In this document: in pieces, positions 49,270 to 57,884 of the stretch
Numbering within the stretch: the first letter of the stretch is position 1
How the letters are laid out: every line of letters begins with the position of its first letter
NCBI RefSeq assembly: GCF_001685355.1
Contig: NZ_CP016438.1
Location: forward strand, 6,882,001 to 6,946,000
Length of the DNA: 64,000 bases
Origin: Streptomyces lincolnensis
GTDB taxonomy: Bacteria; Actinomycetota; Actinomycetes; Streptomycetales; Streptomycetaceae
Direction: 5' to 3'
Notes under the pieces: model-generated
Told to the model about the DNA's origin: nothing
The model's database searches: none
What the model saw: the letters and a program-made list of their open reading frames with translations, nothing else
Made by a program: the position numbers and the translations under genes

Positions 49270-50426
49270 CCGGGCACACCGCCCCGCGCGCCCACATCGC
49301 CCTGATGTCCGTCCCCCTCCACGGACACGTGAACCCACTGCTCGGTGTGGCGGCGGAGCTGGTCGCCCGGGGGCACCGGGTCACGTTCGCCACCGGCCAC
49401 GAGTTCGGCCCGCTGGTCGCGGAGACCGGCGCCGAACCGGTCGGCCACGCCACCACGTTCCCCACCCGGACCCCGACGGCGGGCACCGGCCGGGACTGGC
49501 TCCCCGCCGACGACGACGGCTCCCTCGCGGTGGACGCCTTCCGGCGGGAGTGCGCCACCGTCCTGCCACAGCTCGCCGACCACTACGCCGACGACGTGCC
49601 CGACCTGGTCGTCTACGACACGGTCACCGGACACGGCCCCCTGCTCGCCCGCCGGTGGGGCGTGCCCGAGGTGGCGTTCTCGCCCACGCACGCCTTCACC
49701 GACGGCACCACGGGCCGGGGCGTCGGCGCGGGCCCCGGAGCACTGTCCGGGGACGTGCCCTGTGTGGTCGCGATGCCGCGGTCACTCCAGTTCATGGCGG
49801 ACCGGGTGGGGGCGCGGTGCACCTTCGTGGGACCCGTCGAGTGGCGGCGCGGCGCGCACGGCGACTGGCGGCCGCCGCCGGACGCCCGCCGGGTCGCGCT
49901 GGTGTCGCTGGGCACGACGTACAACCGGCGTGCCGACGTCTTCCGCTGGTGCGTCGAGGCGTTCGACGGCCTCGACGGCGCGGCGGGACGGCACCTGGTG
50001 CTGGCCACCGGTCACGGCACCGACCCGGCCGCGCTCGGAACGCTGCCAGCGTGGGTGGAGGCCCGTGAGTGGGTGCCGCAGATGAGCGTGCTGCCGTACA
50101 TCGACGTCTTCGTCACGGCCGGCGGCACCGGCAGCGTCCTGGAAGGACTCGCCCACGAGGTGCCGCTGGTCGTCCTGCCGCAGGCGGTCGAGCAGTTCCT
50201 CACCGCGCGCAGGGTCGTGGACCTCGGCCTCGGCCGGGCCGTCCCGCCGGACCATCTCGGCCCGGACACCATCCGCGCCGCCGTGCGCGCGGTGCTGGGC
50301 GACCCGGCCGTCCCCGGCCGACTGGCGGCCGTACGCCGGGAGATCGAGCAGGCCGGGGGCGCGCGGGCCGCGGCCGACGTCATGGAGGCCGCCCGGAGCC
50401 GGACACCCCGCGCCGCCGCCCGCTGA
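49266..50426 (+). CDS. GT1-family glycosyltransferase (MGT type)
   Basis: A 386-residue GT-B enzyme. The N-terminal acceptor domain begins AHIALMSVPLHGHVNPLLGV with the active-site-like His; the C-terminal donor domain has WVPQMSVLPYIDVFVTAGGT and LPQAVEQFLTARRVVDLGLG. This MGT type transfers sugars from UDP or dTDP donors to small molecules such as macrolides, and can confer self-resistance by inactivating a product. Here it may glycosylate the lanthipeptide or protect against it. It is translationally coupled to the regulator. Donor and acceptor cannot be read from sequence. Confidence 0.9.
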   Translation: MTGHTAPRAHIALMSVPLHGHVNPLLGVAAELVARGHRVTFATGHEFGPLVAETGAEPVGHATTFPTRTPTAGTGRDWLPADDDGSLAVDAFRRECATVLPQLADHYADDVPDLVVYDTVTGHGPLLARRWGVPEVAFSPTHAFTDGTTGRGVGAGPGALSGDVPCVVAMPRSLQFMADRVGARCTFVGPVEWRRGAHGDWRPPPDARRVALVSLGTTYNRRADVFRWCVEAFDGLDGAAGRHLVLATGHGTDPAALGTLPAWVEAREWVPQMSVLPYIDVFVTAGGTGSVLEGLAHEVPLVVLPQAVEQFLTARRVVDLGLGRAVPPDHLGPDTIRAAVRAVLGDPAVPGRLAAVRREIEQAGGARAAADVMEAARSRTPRAAAR

Positions 50427-50480
50427 CCGTCGTACACCGGGCGGCACCGCAAGAACACGAACGACATCACGGGGAGAGAC

Positions 50481-51446
50481 ATGCTGAAGCAGACCGACCG
50501 GCCGTCGGACACCGGGCCCGAACCGGACACCGGGCCGCCCGTCGTCGAGGTACGGGATCTGCGTATGCGCTACGGCGACCACGAGGTGCTGCGCGGCGTG
50601 GACCTGACCGTGCGCCGGGGCGAGATCGTCGCCCTGCTCGGGCCCAACGGCGCGGGCAAGAGCACCACCATCGAGGTCCTGGAGGGCTTCCGCGCCCGCT
50701 CCGCCGGCAGCGTGAACGTCCTGGGCACCGACCCCGCCGAGGGCGGCGAGGAGTGGCGCTCCCGGCTGGGCATCGTGCTCCAGTCGTGGCGGGACCACGG
50801 CAAGTGGCGGGTCCGTGAACTCCTCGCGCACGTCGCCGCGTTCTACGAGCCGTACACGGCGTCCGGGCGTCGGGGTCCCCGGGACGTCGACGAACTCCTC
50901 GCGCTGGTCGGCCTGACCGGTCAGGCCGACCAGCGGATCAGCACCCTCTCCGGCGGTCAGCGCAGGCGGCTCGACATCGCCGTCGGCGTCGTGGGCCGGC
51001 CCGACGTGCTGTTCCTGGACGAACCCACCGTCGGCTTCGACCCCGAGGCACGTCAGGAGTTCCACGCTCTGGTGCGGGCCCTGGCGGACGAGCGGAACAC
51101 GATCCTGCTCACCACGCACGACCTCCAGGAGGCGCAGAAGCTCGCCGACCGCGTCCTCATCCTGGTCGGCGGCCGGATCGTGGCCCAGGGCACGGTCGAC
51201 GAACTCGCCCGCGCGATCGGCGCGGACGCCGAGGTGACCTGGACCGTGCGCGGCACCGCCCACCGCAGCGGCACCGCGGACGTCACCGCCCTGCTGCGCG
51301 GCCTGTTCGCGGAGCATGGCGACGACGTACGGGACATCGAGGTGCGTCGCGTCACCCTGGAGGACGTCTATCTGGCGGTGGTCGCGGACGCCGAGGCGGG
51401 CCGTACCGACGAGGCGACCCGACGGCTGACGGGAGCGGCCCGATGA
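50481..51446 (+). CDS. ABC-2 transporter ATP-binding protein
   Basis: A 321-residue ATPase of the drug/antibiotic efflux (DRR/CcmA) subgroup. Walker A GPNGAGKSTTIEVLEGF, signature LSGGQRRRLDIAVGV, Walker B VLFLDEPTVGFDP and an H-loop TTHDL are complete; the C-terminal domain (about 220-321) is of the usual extended kind. The stop overlaps the permease start. Together they could export or give immunity to the lanthipeptide, or export a glycoside. It follows the GT1 gene by 54 bp. Confidence 0.93.
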   Translation: MLKQTDRPSDTGPEPDTGPPVVEVRDLRMRYGDHEVLRGVDLTVRRGEIVALLGPNGAGKSTTIEVLEGFRARSAGSVNVLGTDPAEGGEEWRSRLGIVLQSWRDHGKWRVRELLAHVAAFYEPYTASGRRGPRDVDELLALVGLTGQADQRISTLSGGQRRRLDIAVGVVGRPDVLFLDEPTVGFDPEARQEFHALVRALADERNTILLTTHDLQEAQKLADRVLILVGGRIVAQGTVDELARAIGADAEVTWTVRGTAHRSGTADVTALLRGLFAEHGDDVRDIEVRRVTLEDVYLAVVADAEAGRTDEATRRLTGAAR

Positions 51447-52315
51447 GCACACCGACCACGACCGTCCGCCCGATGGGCAACGCCGTACGGCAGGGCCTGC
51501 GCCGCGGCGGCCGCGAACTGCACCAGACGGCCACCACCCGGCAGGACCTGATCAGCAACCTGGTGTGGCTGGTCGGTCTGCTGGCGCCGCTGTACACCCT
51601 GCGCGACAACGACCTCGCGGGCACCGGCATGTCCGTCGCGGGCTTCCTGCTGCCCAGCATGATGAGCATGTGCGTGGCCTTCAACGGCATGCTCGGCCTC
51701 ACCCAGCAGCTGATCGCGGAGCGGCAGGACGGCACCCTGCTCCGGCTCAAGGCCCTGCCGCACGGCATGCCCAGCTATCTCATCGGCAAGATCGTCAACG
51801 TCGCGGGCATCGTGCTGATCGCCTGCGCCGCGGTGACGTTCCTGGGCATCGCGATGCTGCCCGACGTCTCGGCCGGTGACACCGGCATCTGGCTGGGGCT
51901 CGCCTGGGTGCTGCCGCTCGGACTGCTCGCCCTGCTGCCCGTCGGCGCGATCCTGGGCTCGCTCATCGACAGCCCGCGCAACATCGGCCTGGTCATGGTC
52001 CCCATGTTCGCGCTCGCCTCGGTCTCCGGGATCTTCTACCCGGCCTCCCAGCTGCCGGTATGGCTCCAGCACGTGGCGGAGGTCTTCCCGCTGTACTGGC
52101 TCGGCCTGGCGGCCCGTGCCGCCCTGTTGCCCGACAGCGCCGTGGCCGCCGAGATCGGGGAGTCCTGGCGGCACTGGGAGACCGTCGGCGTGCTCGGCCT
52201 GTGGGCCGTGGCCGGCCTGCTGCTCGCGCCCGCCGTGCTGCGCCGGGCCGCCCGCCGCGAGTCGGGCTCGACCATGGCCGGCCGCCGCGAAGAGGCCCTG
52301 AAGCGATCCGTCTGA
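51443..52315 (+). CDS. ABC-2 transporter permease
   Basis: A 290-residue membrane protein with six helices of the ABC-2 type (about 35-55, 65-90, 110-145, 150-175, 180-205 and 240-262), ending in a charged cytoplasmic tail. VSGIFYPASQLPVWLQHVAE before PLYWLGLAARAALLP is the ABC-2 signature region. It overlaps the ATPase gene and forms the transporter with it. A C-rich run of CCCCCA units (about 52330-52358) follows before the GPP34 gene. Confidence 0.92.
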   Translation: MSTPTTTVRPMGNAVRQGLRRGGRELHQTATTRQDLISNLVWLVGLLAPLYTLRDNDLAGTGMSVAGFLLPSMMSMCVAFNGMLGLTQQLIAERQDGTLLRLKALPHGMPSYLIGKIVNVAGIVLIACAAVTFLGIAMLPDVSAGDTGIWLGLAWVLPLGLLALLPVGAILGSLIDSPRNIGLVMVPMFALASVSGIFYPASQLPVWLQHVAEVFPLYWLGLAARAALLPDSAVAAEIGESWRHWETVGVLGLWAVAGLLLAPAVLRRAARRESGSTMAGRREEALKRSV

Positions 52316-52374
52316 CCACCCCCCACCCGACCGCACGCACCCCCACCCCCACCCCCACGAAGAAAGGCTCCACC

Positions 52375-53037
52375 ATGTCCGTCCTGGCCCAAGACCTCGC
52401 CCTCCTCCTGCTCGACGACGACACGGGCCGCAGCACGGTGGACGTCGGCCGCAGGCACCGCGCCGTGGGCAGCGCGATCCTGCTCGACCTGGCGCGCGCC
52501 GGCCGGCTCCGTGTCGAGACGCCCGAGGGACGCCCCCGGGACGCCCGCCCCGTCGTCGTGGACGGTCCCCCGACCGGCGACCCGGTACTGGACCAGGCCC
52601 TCGACGCGGTCGCCGCGAAGGAGATGAAGCTGGGCTGGGCGGCCGAGACCATCGGGCACGACTCCTGGCGGCCACTTCTGGACGCGCTGGTGGAGCGTGG
52701 CCTGCTGCGGCACGAGAAGGGCCGGTTCCTGGGCCTGGTCCGCACGAACTCCTGGCCGGCCGCGGACGGCACGCACGAGGCCGAGGTCGTGGGCCGGATC
52801 CGGGCGGCGGTCGTCGACGGACAGCGGCCGGACGAGACGACGGTGCTCCTGGTCATGATCCTGCGGGCGATCGGCGCGCTCCCGGCCGTGCTGAGCGCCG
52901 AGGACGCCAAGAGCGTGGACGAGCGGGCGAAGCGGCTGGTCGAGGAGTACGAGCGCGGGGAGGGGGCGGACCGGCCGTGGCGCGAGGTGTTCAAGGGCCT
53001 GGACACGGGCCTGCTCGTCGTGCTGCTGGCGGGCTGA
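52375..53037 (+). CDS. GPP34/GOLPH3-like protein
   Basis: A 220-residue all-helical protein with the GPP34 (GOLPH3/Vps74) features: LAQDLALLLLDDDTG at the start, RRHRAVGSAILLDLARAGRL, DPVLDQALDAVAAKEMKLGW, and WREVFKGLDTGLLVVLL at the end. Eukaryotic relatives bind phosphatidylinositol-4-phosphate and glycosyltransferase tails to hold enzymes at the Golgi; bacterial members have no agreed role. Here it lies beside a GT4 gene, 2 bp away. Location near membrane is expected. Confidence 0.88.
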   Translation: MSVLAQDLALLLLDDDTGRSTVDVGRRHRAVGSAILLDLARAGRLRVETPEGRPRDARPVVVDGPPTGDPVLDQALDAVAAKEMKLGWAAETIGHDSWRPLLDALVERGLLRHEKGRFLGLVRTNSWPAADGTHEAEVVGRIRAAVVDGQRPDETTVLLVMILRAIGALPAVLSAEDAKSVDERAKRLVEEYERGEGADRPWREVFKGLDTGLLVVLLAG

Positions 53038-53039
53038 GC

Positions 53040-54200
53040 GTGCCCGGCTCGCCCGGCGCCGGACCGGCCGCGGCCCCGGCCGACGTCGTCCTGGTCGTCG
53101 ACCACCAATTGCCCACTCCCGACAGGGACTCCGGCTCGCTGCGCCTGACCAGGATGATCGAGCAGTTGACGGCGCTGGACCGGCAGGTCCTCTTCTTCCC
53201 GTCCGACGGGCGGGCGGAGCCCCGGTACGCCGACCGGCTCCGGCGGCAGGGCGTGGCGGTCCTCGTCGACCAGGAGCAGCAGGTGCGGTTCCTGCGGGAC
53301 CAGGGGCACCGGATCGGGCTCGCCCTGCTGTGCCGCCCGCAGCCCGCGCTGCGGCTGCTGGGCGAGATCCGGGACCTCGCCGCGCACTGCACGGTCGTCT
53401 ACGACACGGTCGACCTGCATTTCCGGCGGCTCGGCGGGCAGGCCGCGCTGGCGGAGCGGGACGGGCGCACCGACCGGTTCCGGCTGCGGGCGCAGGCCGA
53501 GACCGTGCGGGCGCTGGAGCTGCTGCTGGTCCGGGAGAGCGAGGTGACGCTCGTCGTCTCGGCCGAGGAGCGCGCGCACCTGGAGTCCCTGGTGCCGGGC
53601 GCGGACGTCCGTGTCCTGTCCAACATCCACGCACCGGTCGTGGCCGGTGCGGCGCCCGCCGAGGGCGCGCGTGTGCTGTTCGTCGGCCACTACCAGCACG
53701 CGCCGAACGCCGACGCCGCCCGATGGCTCGCCCGCGAGATCATGCCGCTGGTCCGGCGCGAGGTCCCCGAAGCCGTCCTGGACCTGGTGGGCAGTTCCGC
53801 CCCGGAGGAGGTCACCTCGCTGGCGGGAGAGGGGGTCGTCGTGCCCGGCTGGGTGCCGGACCTCGGGCCCGTCTACGCGCGGGCGCGCGTGGCCGTGGCC
53901 CCGCTCCGGTTCGGCGCCGGGGTCAAGGGCAAGGTCGGTGAGGCTCTGGAACACCAGGTCCCCGTCGTCGGCACGACCCTCGCCTTCGAGGGCATGGGGC
54001 TGGAACACGACTGCCATGTCCTGATGGCCGACACCGCGGAGGATCTCGCCGCCCATCTCGTCCGGGTGCTGCGGGACGACGCCCTGCACGGTTCGCTGGT
54101 CCGGCGGGCGGTGCCACGGCTGCGGGACCGCTTCGGCCCCGAGGAGGCGCGCAGGACCCTGCTGGGGCTTCTGGCGGAGGCAGGCCGGGCGCGACGCTGA
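53040..54200 (+). CDS. GT4-family glycosyltransferase
   Basis: A 386-residue GT-B glycosyltransferase. The N-terminal domain (VVLVVDHQLPTPDRDSGSLR followed by LTRMIEQLTALDRQVLFFPS) resembles the acceptor half of GT4 enzymes acting on polysaccharide or glycopeptide; the C-terminal half has VLFVGHYQHAPNADAARWLA, VVPGWVPDLGPVYARARVAV, APLRFGAGVKGKVGEALEHQ and the family E-x7-E-like pattern. GTG 53040, 2 bp after the GPP34 gene. With the GT1 enzyme it gives the region two glycosyltransferases. Sugar and acceptor unknown. Confidence 0.87.
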   Translation: MPGSPGAGPAAAPADVVLVVDHQLPTPDRDSGSLRLTRMIEQLTALDRQVLFFPSDGRAEPRYADRLRRQGVAVLVDQEQQVRFLRDQGHRIGLALLCRPQPALRLLGEIRDLAAHCTVVYDTVDLHFRRLGGQAALAERDGRTDRFRLRAQAETVRALELLLVRESEVTLVVSAEERAHLESLVPGADVRVLSNIHAPVVAGAAPAEGARVLFVGHYQHAPNADAARWLAREIMPLVRREVPEAVLDLVGSSAPEEVTSLAGEGVVVPGWVPDLGPVYARARVAVAPLRFGAGVKGKVGEALEHQVPVVGTTLAFEGMGLEHDCHVLMADTAEDLAAHLVRVLRDDALHGSLVRRAVPRLRDRFGPEEARRTLLGLLAEAGRARR

Positions 54201-54217
54201 GTCGGGCGGCCCCCCGC

Positions 54218-54826
54218 TCAGTCGTCCAGTTCCGCCACCAGCTCGGTGGCGCGGGAGGCGGGTACGCCGGCCGCGGTCAGGACGGTGACCGCGGCGGAGC
54301 GGCCTGCCTCTTCGGGGGCGAGGAGGCCGTCGTTGACCGCTTCCATGACGCCGAACAGCATCTGCTCGTGGACGTAGGCCAGCGCGGGCGCGGGCAGGGC
54401 GGAGACGAAGACGCCGTCGTCCAGGCCGCGTTGGAGGAGTTCGGTGCAGGTCGCGCGGACAGGGGCGAGCCGGTCGCGGATGCCCTGCATGGTGACGCTG
54501 CGCTGGGCGAGCGCCACCAGGATGCGATAGCGGTCGGCGATCTCCCAGACCGCGAGGACCGAGCCCGCCACCGCCTGCGCCGGATCCGCGGCGCCTTCCC
54601 GCCCCGCCGCGTGCGCGGCCGCCACCGCCTCCACGGCGCCGTCGACGAGCGTGCCGATCAGCGCCTCACGGCTGGGGAAGTGGCCGTAGACCGTCCGTCG
54701 TACGACGCCCGCGGCCCGCGCGATCTGGTCCATGGACGCGTCGGGGTCGCGCAGGAGCTCGGCGAGGGCGACGTCGAGGATGCGGCGGCGGTTGGCGTCG
54801 GCGCGGCTGGGGGTCCCGGTGGTCAT
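54218..54826 (-). CDS. TetR-family regulator of an efflux pump
   Basis: A 202-residue repressor; ATG 54826 (MTTGTPSRADANRRRILDVA) is preferred, ATG 54835 is also possible. The HTH spans about 14-58 (DQIARAAGVVRRTVYGHFPS). It is divergent from an MFS exporter, with three palindromic sites in between, the standard arrangement for repressor and drug pump. Its C-terminal domain would bind the exported compound. The gene converges on the GT4 gene end at 54200. Confidence 0.92.
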   Translation of the reverse strand: MTTGTPSRADANRRRILDVALAELLRDPDASMDQIARAAGVVRRTVYGHFPSREALIGTLVDGAVEAVAAAHAAGREGAADPAQAVAGSVLAVWEIADRYRILVALAQRSVTMQGIRDRLAPVRATCTELLQRGLDDGVFVSALPAPALAYVHEQMLFGVMEAVNDGLLAPEEAGRSAAVTVLTAAGVPASRATELVAELDD

Positions 54827-54855
54827 GGCTGCCATTCTGCCTGCCCTTCATCGAC

Positions 54856-54918
54856 TTGCACAGAGTTGTGCAACGGCGTACATTGCACATGGTTGTGCAG
54901 TTGCACGCCACTGTGCAA
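54856..54918. promoter_or_regulatory. Three TTGCACA...TGTGCAA operators
   Basis: TTGCACAGAGTTGTGCAA (54856-54873, perfect), TTGCACATGGTTGTGCAG (54883-54900) and TTGCACGCCACTGTGCAA (54901-54918). The last two abut. They fill the space between the TetR start and the MFS start and should be bound by that TetR protein. Confidence 0.87.
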
Positions 54919-54979
54919 ATCAGCCGGGAGGCCGGTCACGGTGGCGTCCGTTGCGAAGTTGAGGAAGGCGACCCCTGCC

Positions 54980-56656
54980 ATGCGACTCGTCATGAACGAA
55001 CCGGTCGAGAGGATGGACCGCCCCTACGCCCGGCGCTGGTGGGCGCTGCTGGTCCTGTGCCTGAGCCTGCTGATCATCGTGATGGCGAACACCGCCCTCA
55101 CGGTCGCGGCCCCGGCCATGACCCAGGACCTCGGCCTGTCCAGCGCCGACCTCCAGTGGGTCATCGACGGCTACACCGTCCCGTACGCGGCGCTGATGCT
55201 GCTGCTCGGCGCGATAGGCGACAAGTACAGCCGCCGCGGAGCGCTTCTGCTGGGGCTCACCGTGTTCGGCGCGGGATCCGTCTTCGGCTACCTCGCCGAC
55301 AGCTCCACCACCGTCATCGCCGCCCGTGCCGTGATGGGCGTCGGCGCCGCGATGATCATGCCGGCGACGCTCTCCCTGCTCGCCGCGACCTTCCCGCGCG
55401 CCGAACGCGCCAAGGCGATCACCGTGTGGACCGCCACCTCCGGGGTGGCGATCGCGGCCGGTCCCCTGGTCGCGGGCGCGCTCCTGGAGAACCACGGCTG
55501 GACGTCGACGTTCCTGATCAACGTCCCCGTCGCCGCCCTCGCCCTGGTCGGCGCCCTGGTCCTCGTACCCCCGTCCAAGGCCGCCCGGCACGGCCGTATC
55601 GACCACGTCGGCGGACTGCTGTCGGTGGTGTGGATCGGCGCGCTGATCTACATGATCATCGAAGGCCCGCACTTCGGCTGGCACGCCAGGGCGATCACCG
55701 CCGCGGTCGTCGCGGGCGCCGGACTCGTCGCCTTCGTCGTCTGGGAACTGCGCCACCCGCGCCCCGTCCTGGACGTCCGCCGCTTCACCGACCGCGGGTT
55801 CGCGGGCTCCAACCTCGCCGTCGCCCTGTTCTTCCTGGCCGTCTTCGGCGCCTTCTACTACCTCACCCAGCACCTCCAGTTCGTCCTCGGCTACAGCGCC
55901 CTGGAGACCGGCCTGCGCATGCTGCCCCTGGCCGGCGCGGTCTTCGCCGGCTCCGCCCTGACCGGCGTGCTCACCCCGCGGGTCGGCATGAAGTGGACGG
56001 TCACCGCGGGCATGGTCGGCGGCACGGCGGCCCTCGCCCTGCTCACCCAGGTCGACGCGAGTTCGTCGTACGGCGATTTCGTCACCCCCCTCGTCGTCCT
56101 GGGCCTCGCGATCGGCCTCGCCCTCTCGCCCGCCACGGACGCGATCATGGGCGCGTTCCCCGAGTCCGAACTGGGCGTCGGCGGCGCGGTGAACGACACC
56201 TCGATCGAACTCGGCGGCTCGCTCGGCATCGCGATCCTCGGCTCGCTGCTGGCCACGTCGTACTCCGACCACCTCACGGACGCGACCGCCGGCAGCAAGC
56301 TCCCCGCCGCCGGTCTGGACGCGGCCCAGGACTCCGTCGGCGCCGGATACACCGTCGCGCAGGGCATCGGCGAGCAGGCCCGGCAGGCCGCCGCGCAGGC
56401 CGCCCGGGCCGGCGACCCCCAGCAGGCCGCCCAGTTGAAGGCCCAGGCCGAGCAACTCGCCACCGGGGCACGGCAGATGGCCGACGCCGTCGGCTCCTCC
56501 TTCTCCGACGCGGTGGCCCACACCAGCCTGGTCGGCGCGATCGTCCTCGGCGTCGGCACGCTGCTGGTCGCGGTACTGCTGCCGAACCGCAAGGGTGCCG
56601 AGCGGGCCGGAGAGTCGGCGCAGGAGACGGACAAGGAACTGGTGGGCAGCCGCTGA
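54980..56656 (+). CDS. MFS drug efflux transporter (DHA2/EmrB-QacA type)
   Basis: A 558-residue transporter with about 14 membrane helices. The N-terminal motifs RRWWALLVLCLSLLIIVMAN, DLQWVIDGYTVPYAALMLLL and GDKYSRRGALLLG (motif A) define DHA2. A Gln/Ala-rich soluble loop (about 455-505) precedes the last helix. The start is set at ATG 54980; GTG 54941 and ATG 54992 are alternatives. The gene is under the three TetR operators and is followed by a 17-bp-stem terminator. Substrate unknown, likely a toxic amphiphile or antibiotic. Confidence 0.92.
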   Translation: MRLVMNEPVERMDRPYARRWWALLVLCLSLLIIVMANTALTVAAPAMTQDLGLSSADLQWVIDGYTVPYAALMLLLGAIGDKYSRRGALLLGLTVFGAGSVFGYLADSSTTVIAARAVMGVGAAMIMPATLSLLAATFPRAERAKAITVWTATSGVAIAAGPLVAGALLENHGWTSTFLINVPVAALALVGALVLVPPSKAARHGRIDHVGGLLSVVWIGALIYMIIEGPHFGWHARAITAAVVAGAGLVAFVVWELRHPRPVLDVRRFTDRGFAGSNLAVALFFLAVFGAFYYLTQHLQFVLGYSALETGLRMLPLAGAVFAGSALTGVLTPRVGMKWTVTAGMVGGTAALALLTQVDASSSYGDFVTPLVVLGLAIGLALSPATDAIMGAFPESELGVGGAVNDTSIELGGSLGIAILGSLLATSYSDHLTDATAGSKLPAAGLDAAQDSVGAGYTVAQGIGEQARQAAAQAARAGDPQQAAQLKAQAEQLATGARQMADAVGSSFSDAVAHTSLVGAIVLGVGTLLVAVLLPNRKGAERAGESAQETDKELVGSR

Positions 56657-56683
56657 CTCACCGGGCTCTTACCGGGCCTCACC

Positions 56684-56718
56684 AGCCTGCCGTGCCGGAC
56701 CGTCCGGCACGGCAGGCT
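56684..56718 (+). terminator. Terminator after the MFS gene
   Basis: AGCCTGCCGTGCCGGAC pairs with GTCCGGCACGGCAGGCT (17 bp, almost no loop), followed by CAGCTTTT. Confidence 0.85.
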
Positions 56719-56742
56719 CAGCTTTTGGGAGGCGTACGGGGG

Positions 56743-57228
56743 ATGACGATCGACTGGGACCGGCGGACGTGTGCCCGGCGCGGGCACGTGACGTACGCAC
56801 CCGACGAACCCCGGCTGCGCGAGCGGTTGTACGCCGACACCGCCCTCGGTACGGCCTGGCGCTGTCTGCGGTGCGGGGACTTCGCGCTGGGCGACCCGCA
56901 CGGCGAGGGACCGGCGGACCGGGCGCCTCTCGTGCCCCGCGGCAAGGGCCTGCGCGATGTGTTCGTCCTCCGCTTCCTGGCCGTCGAGCGGGCGGTGCGC
57001 GGGGTATTCATCGCGCTGGTGGCGCTCGCGGTGTGGAGGTTCAGCAACAGCAAGGACGCGGTGCACCGGCTCTTCGACGAGTATCTGGACGTCCTCGCCG
57101 TCCTCTGCATCCTCCTGGCCAAGCGCCTGTTCGGCCTGCGCGGCGGCCACCACGCCTTCGAACAGGAACGCCACAGCGCCTCACCGCTGGAGGTGGAGGA
57201 GACGGCGGCTGTCGGTGCCCGCGCATAG
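56743..57228 (+). CDS. DUF2127-like membrane protein with Cys/His N-terminus
   Basis: A 161-residue protein; ATG 56743 follows TTTTGGGAGG and a GGGGG run. The N-terminal 55 residues carry C10-x-x-x-H and C-L-R-C (CARRGHVT; WRCLRCGDF), possibly a zinc ribbon. From about residue 75, RDVFVLRFLAVERAVRGVFI and RLFDEYLDVLAVLCILLAKR resemble the DUF2127 membrane family, with two to three helices. Function unknown. Alone after the MFS terminator. Confidence 0.72.
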   Translation: MTIDWDRRTCARRGHVTYAPDEPRLRERLYADTALGTAWRCLRCGDFALGDPHGEGPADRAPLVPRGKGLRDVFVLRFLAVERAVRGVFIALVALAVWRFSNSKDAVHRLFDEYLDVLAVLCILLAKRLFGLRGGHHAFEQERHSASPLEVEETAAVGARA

Positions 57229-57428
57229 GGTCTTCTGACGGGTCTCCACGGCGTCGCGACGCTTGGGAACGCGCTTCCCTCGCTGTCCGAATGGCGTGGG
57301 AGGACCGCTCGACCGCGTTGCCGAATCGCCCATGCGGCTCCCTGCCACGCTCGAACAACCTCGCCGGGGGGCCATGACGCCGCTCCTTTCTCCGCGGAGA
57401 TCCGTCAGCAGCCCCTAGGCTCTGACCC

Positions 57429-57884
57429 ATGACGACCCTCAAACGGATCTCGCTCGGTGTGCGGGACGACAGGCGGGCGGGGGAGTTCTGGCGGCAGGCG
57501 TTGGGATACGTGCGGCGGCCTCCGCGGTTCGAGGGGGACGACTGGATCGTCCTGGAGCCCCGGGCGGGGGAGCCCGGGGCCGCGATCGCCATGGACGTCA
57601 GCGAGAGTCCCGTGCAGGAGTTCCCGCGTGTCCACTTCGACCTGGACGCCGGTGACCGCGACCTCGACGAGGAGGTGGAGCGCCTCATGGCGCTCGGAGC
57701 CCGGCGGGTCGACTGGCCGCACTACCCGGACCCGCCGCCGCGCGGAGGGCTTCCCTACGTGGTGCTCGCCGATCCGGAAGGCAACCGGTTCTGCGTGGAG
57801 GGCCACCGGTCGGGAGACGGGAGTCACCGGGCGGGGACCGTGGGGCGGGAGACGGGGAGCCGGGAGCCGTCGGACGGCTCCTAG
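57429..57884 (+). CDS. VOC/glyoxalase-superfamily protein
   Basis: A 151-residue protein with two beta-alpha-beta-beta-beta halves: LKRISLGVRDDRRAGEFWRQ in the first half and FPRVHFDLDAGDRDLDEEVE to VVLADPEGNRFCVEG in the second, the latter ending with the usual ADPEGN...F-C-V-E metal-site region. ATG 57429. These proteins bind small molecules or catalyse metal-dependent isomerisations and resistance reactions; substrate not determined. The stop codon overlaps the stop of the convergent MarR gene (57881-57884). The 200 bp before it (57229-57428) contain no gene that I can see. Confidence 0.85.
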   Translation: MTTLKRISLGVRDDRRAGEFWRQALGYVRRPPRFEGDDWIVLEPRAGEPGAAIAMDVSESPVQEFPRVHFDLDAGDRDLDEEVERLMALGARRVDWPHYPDPPPRGGLPYVVLADPEGNRFCVEGHRSGDGSHRAGTVGRETGSREPSDGS

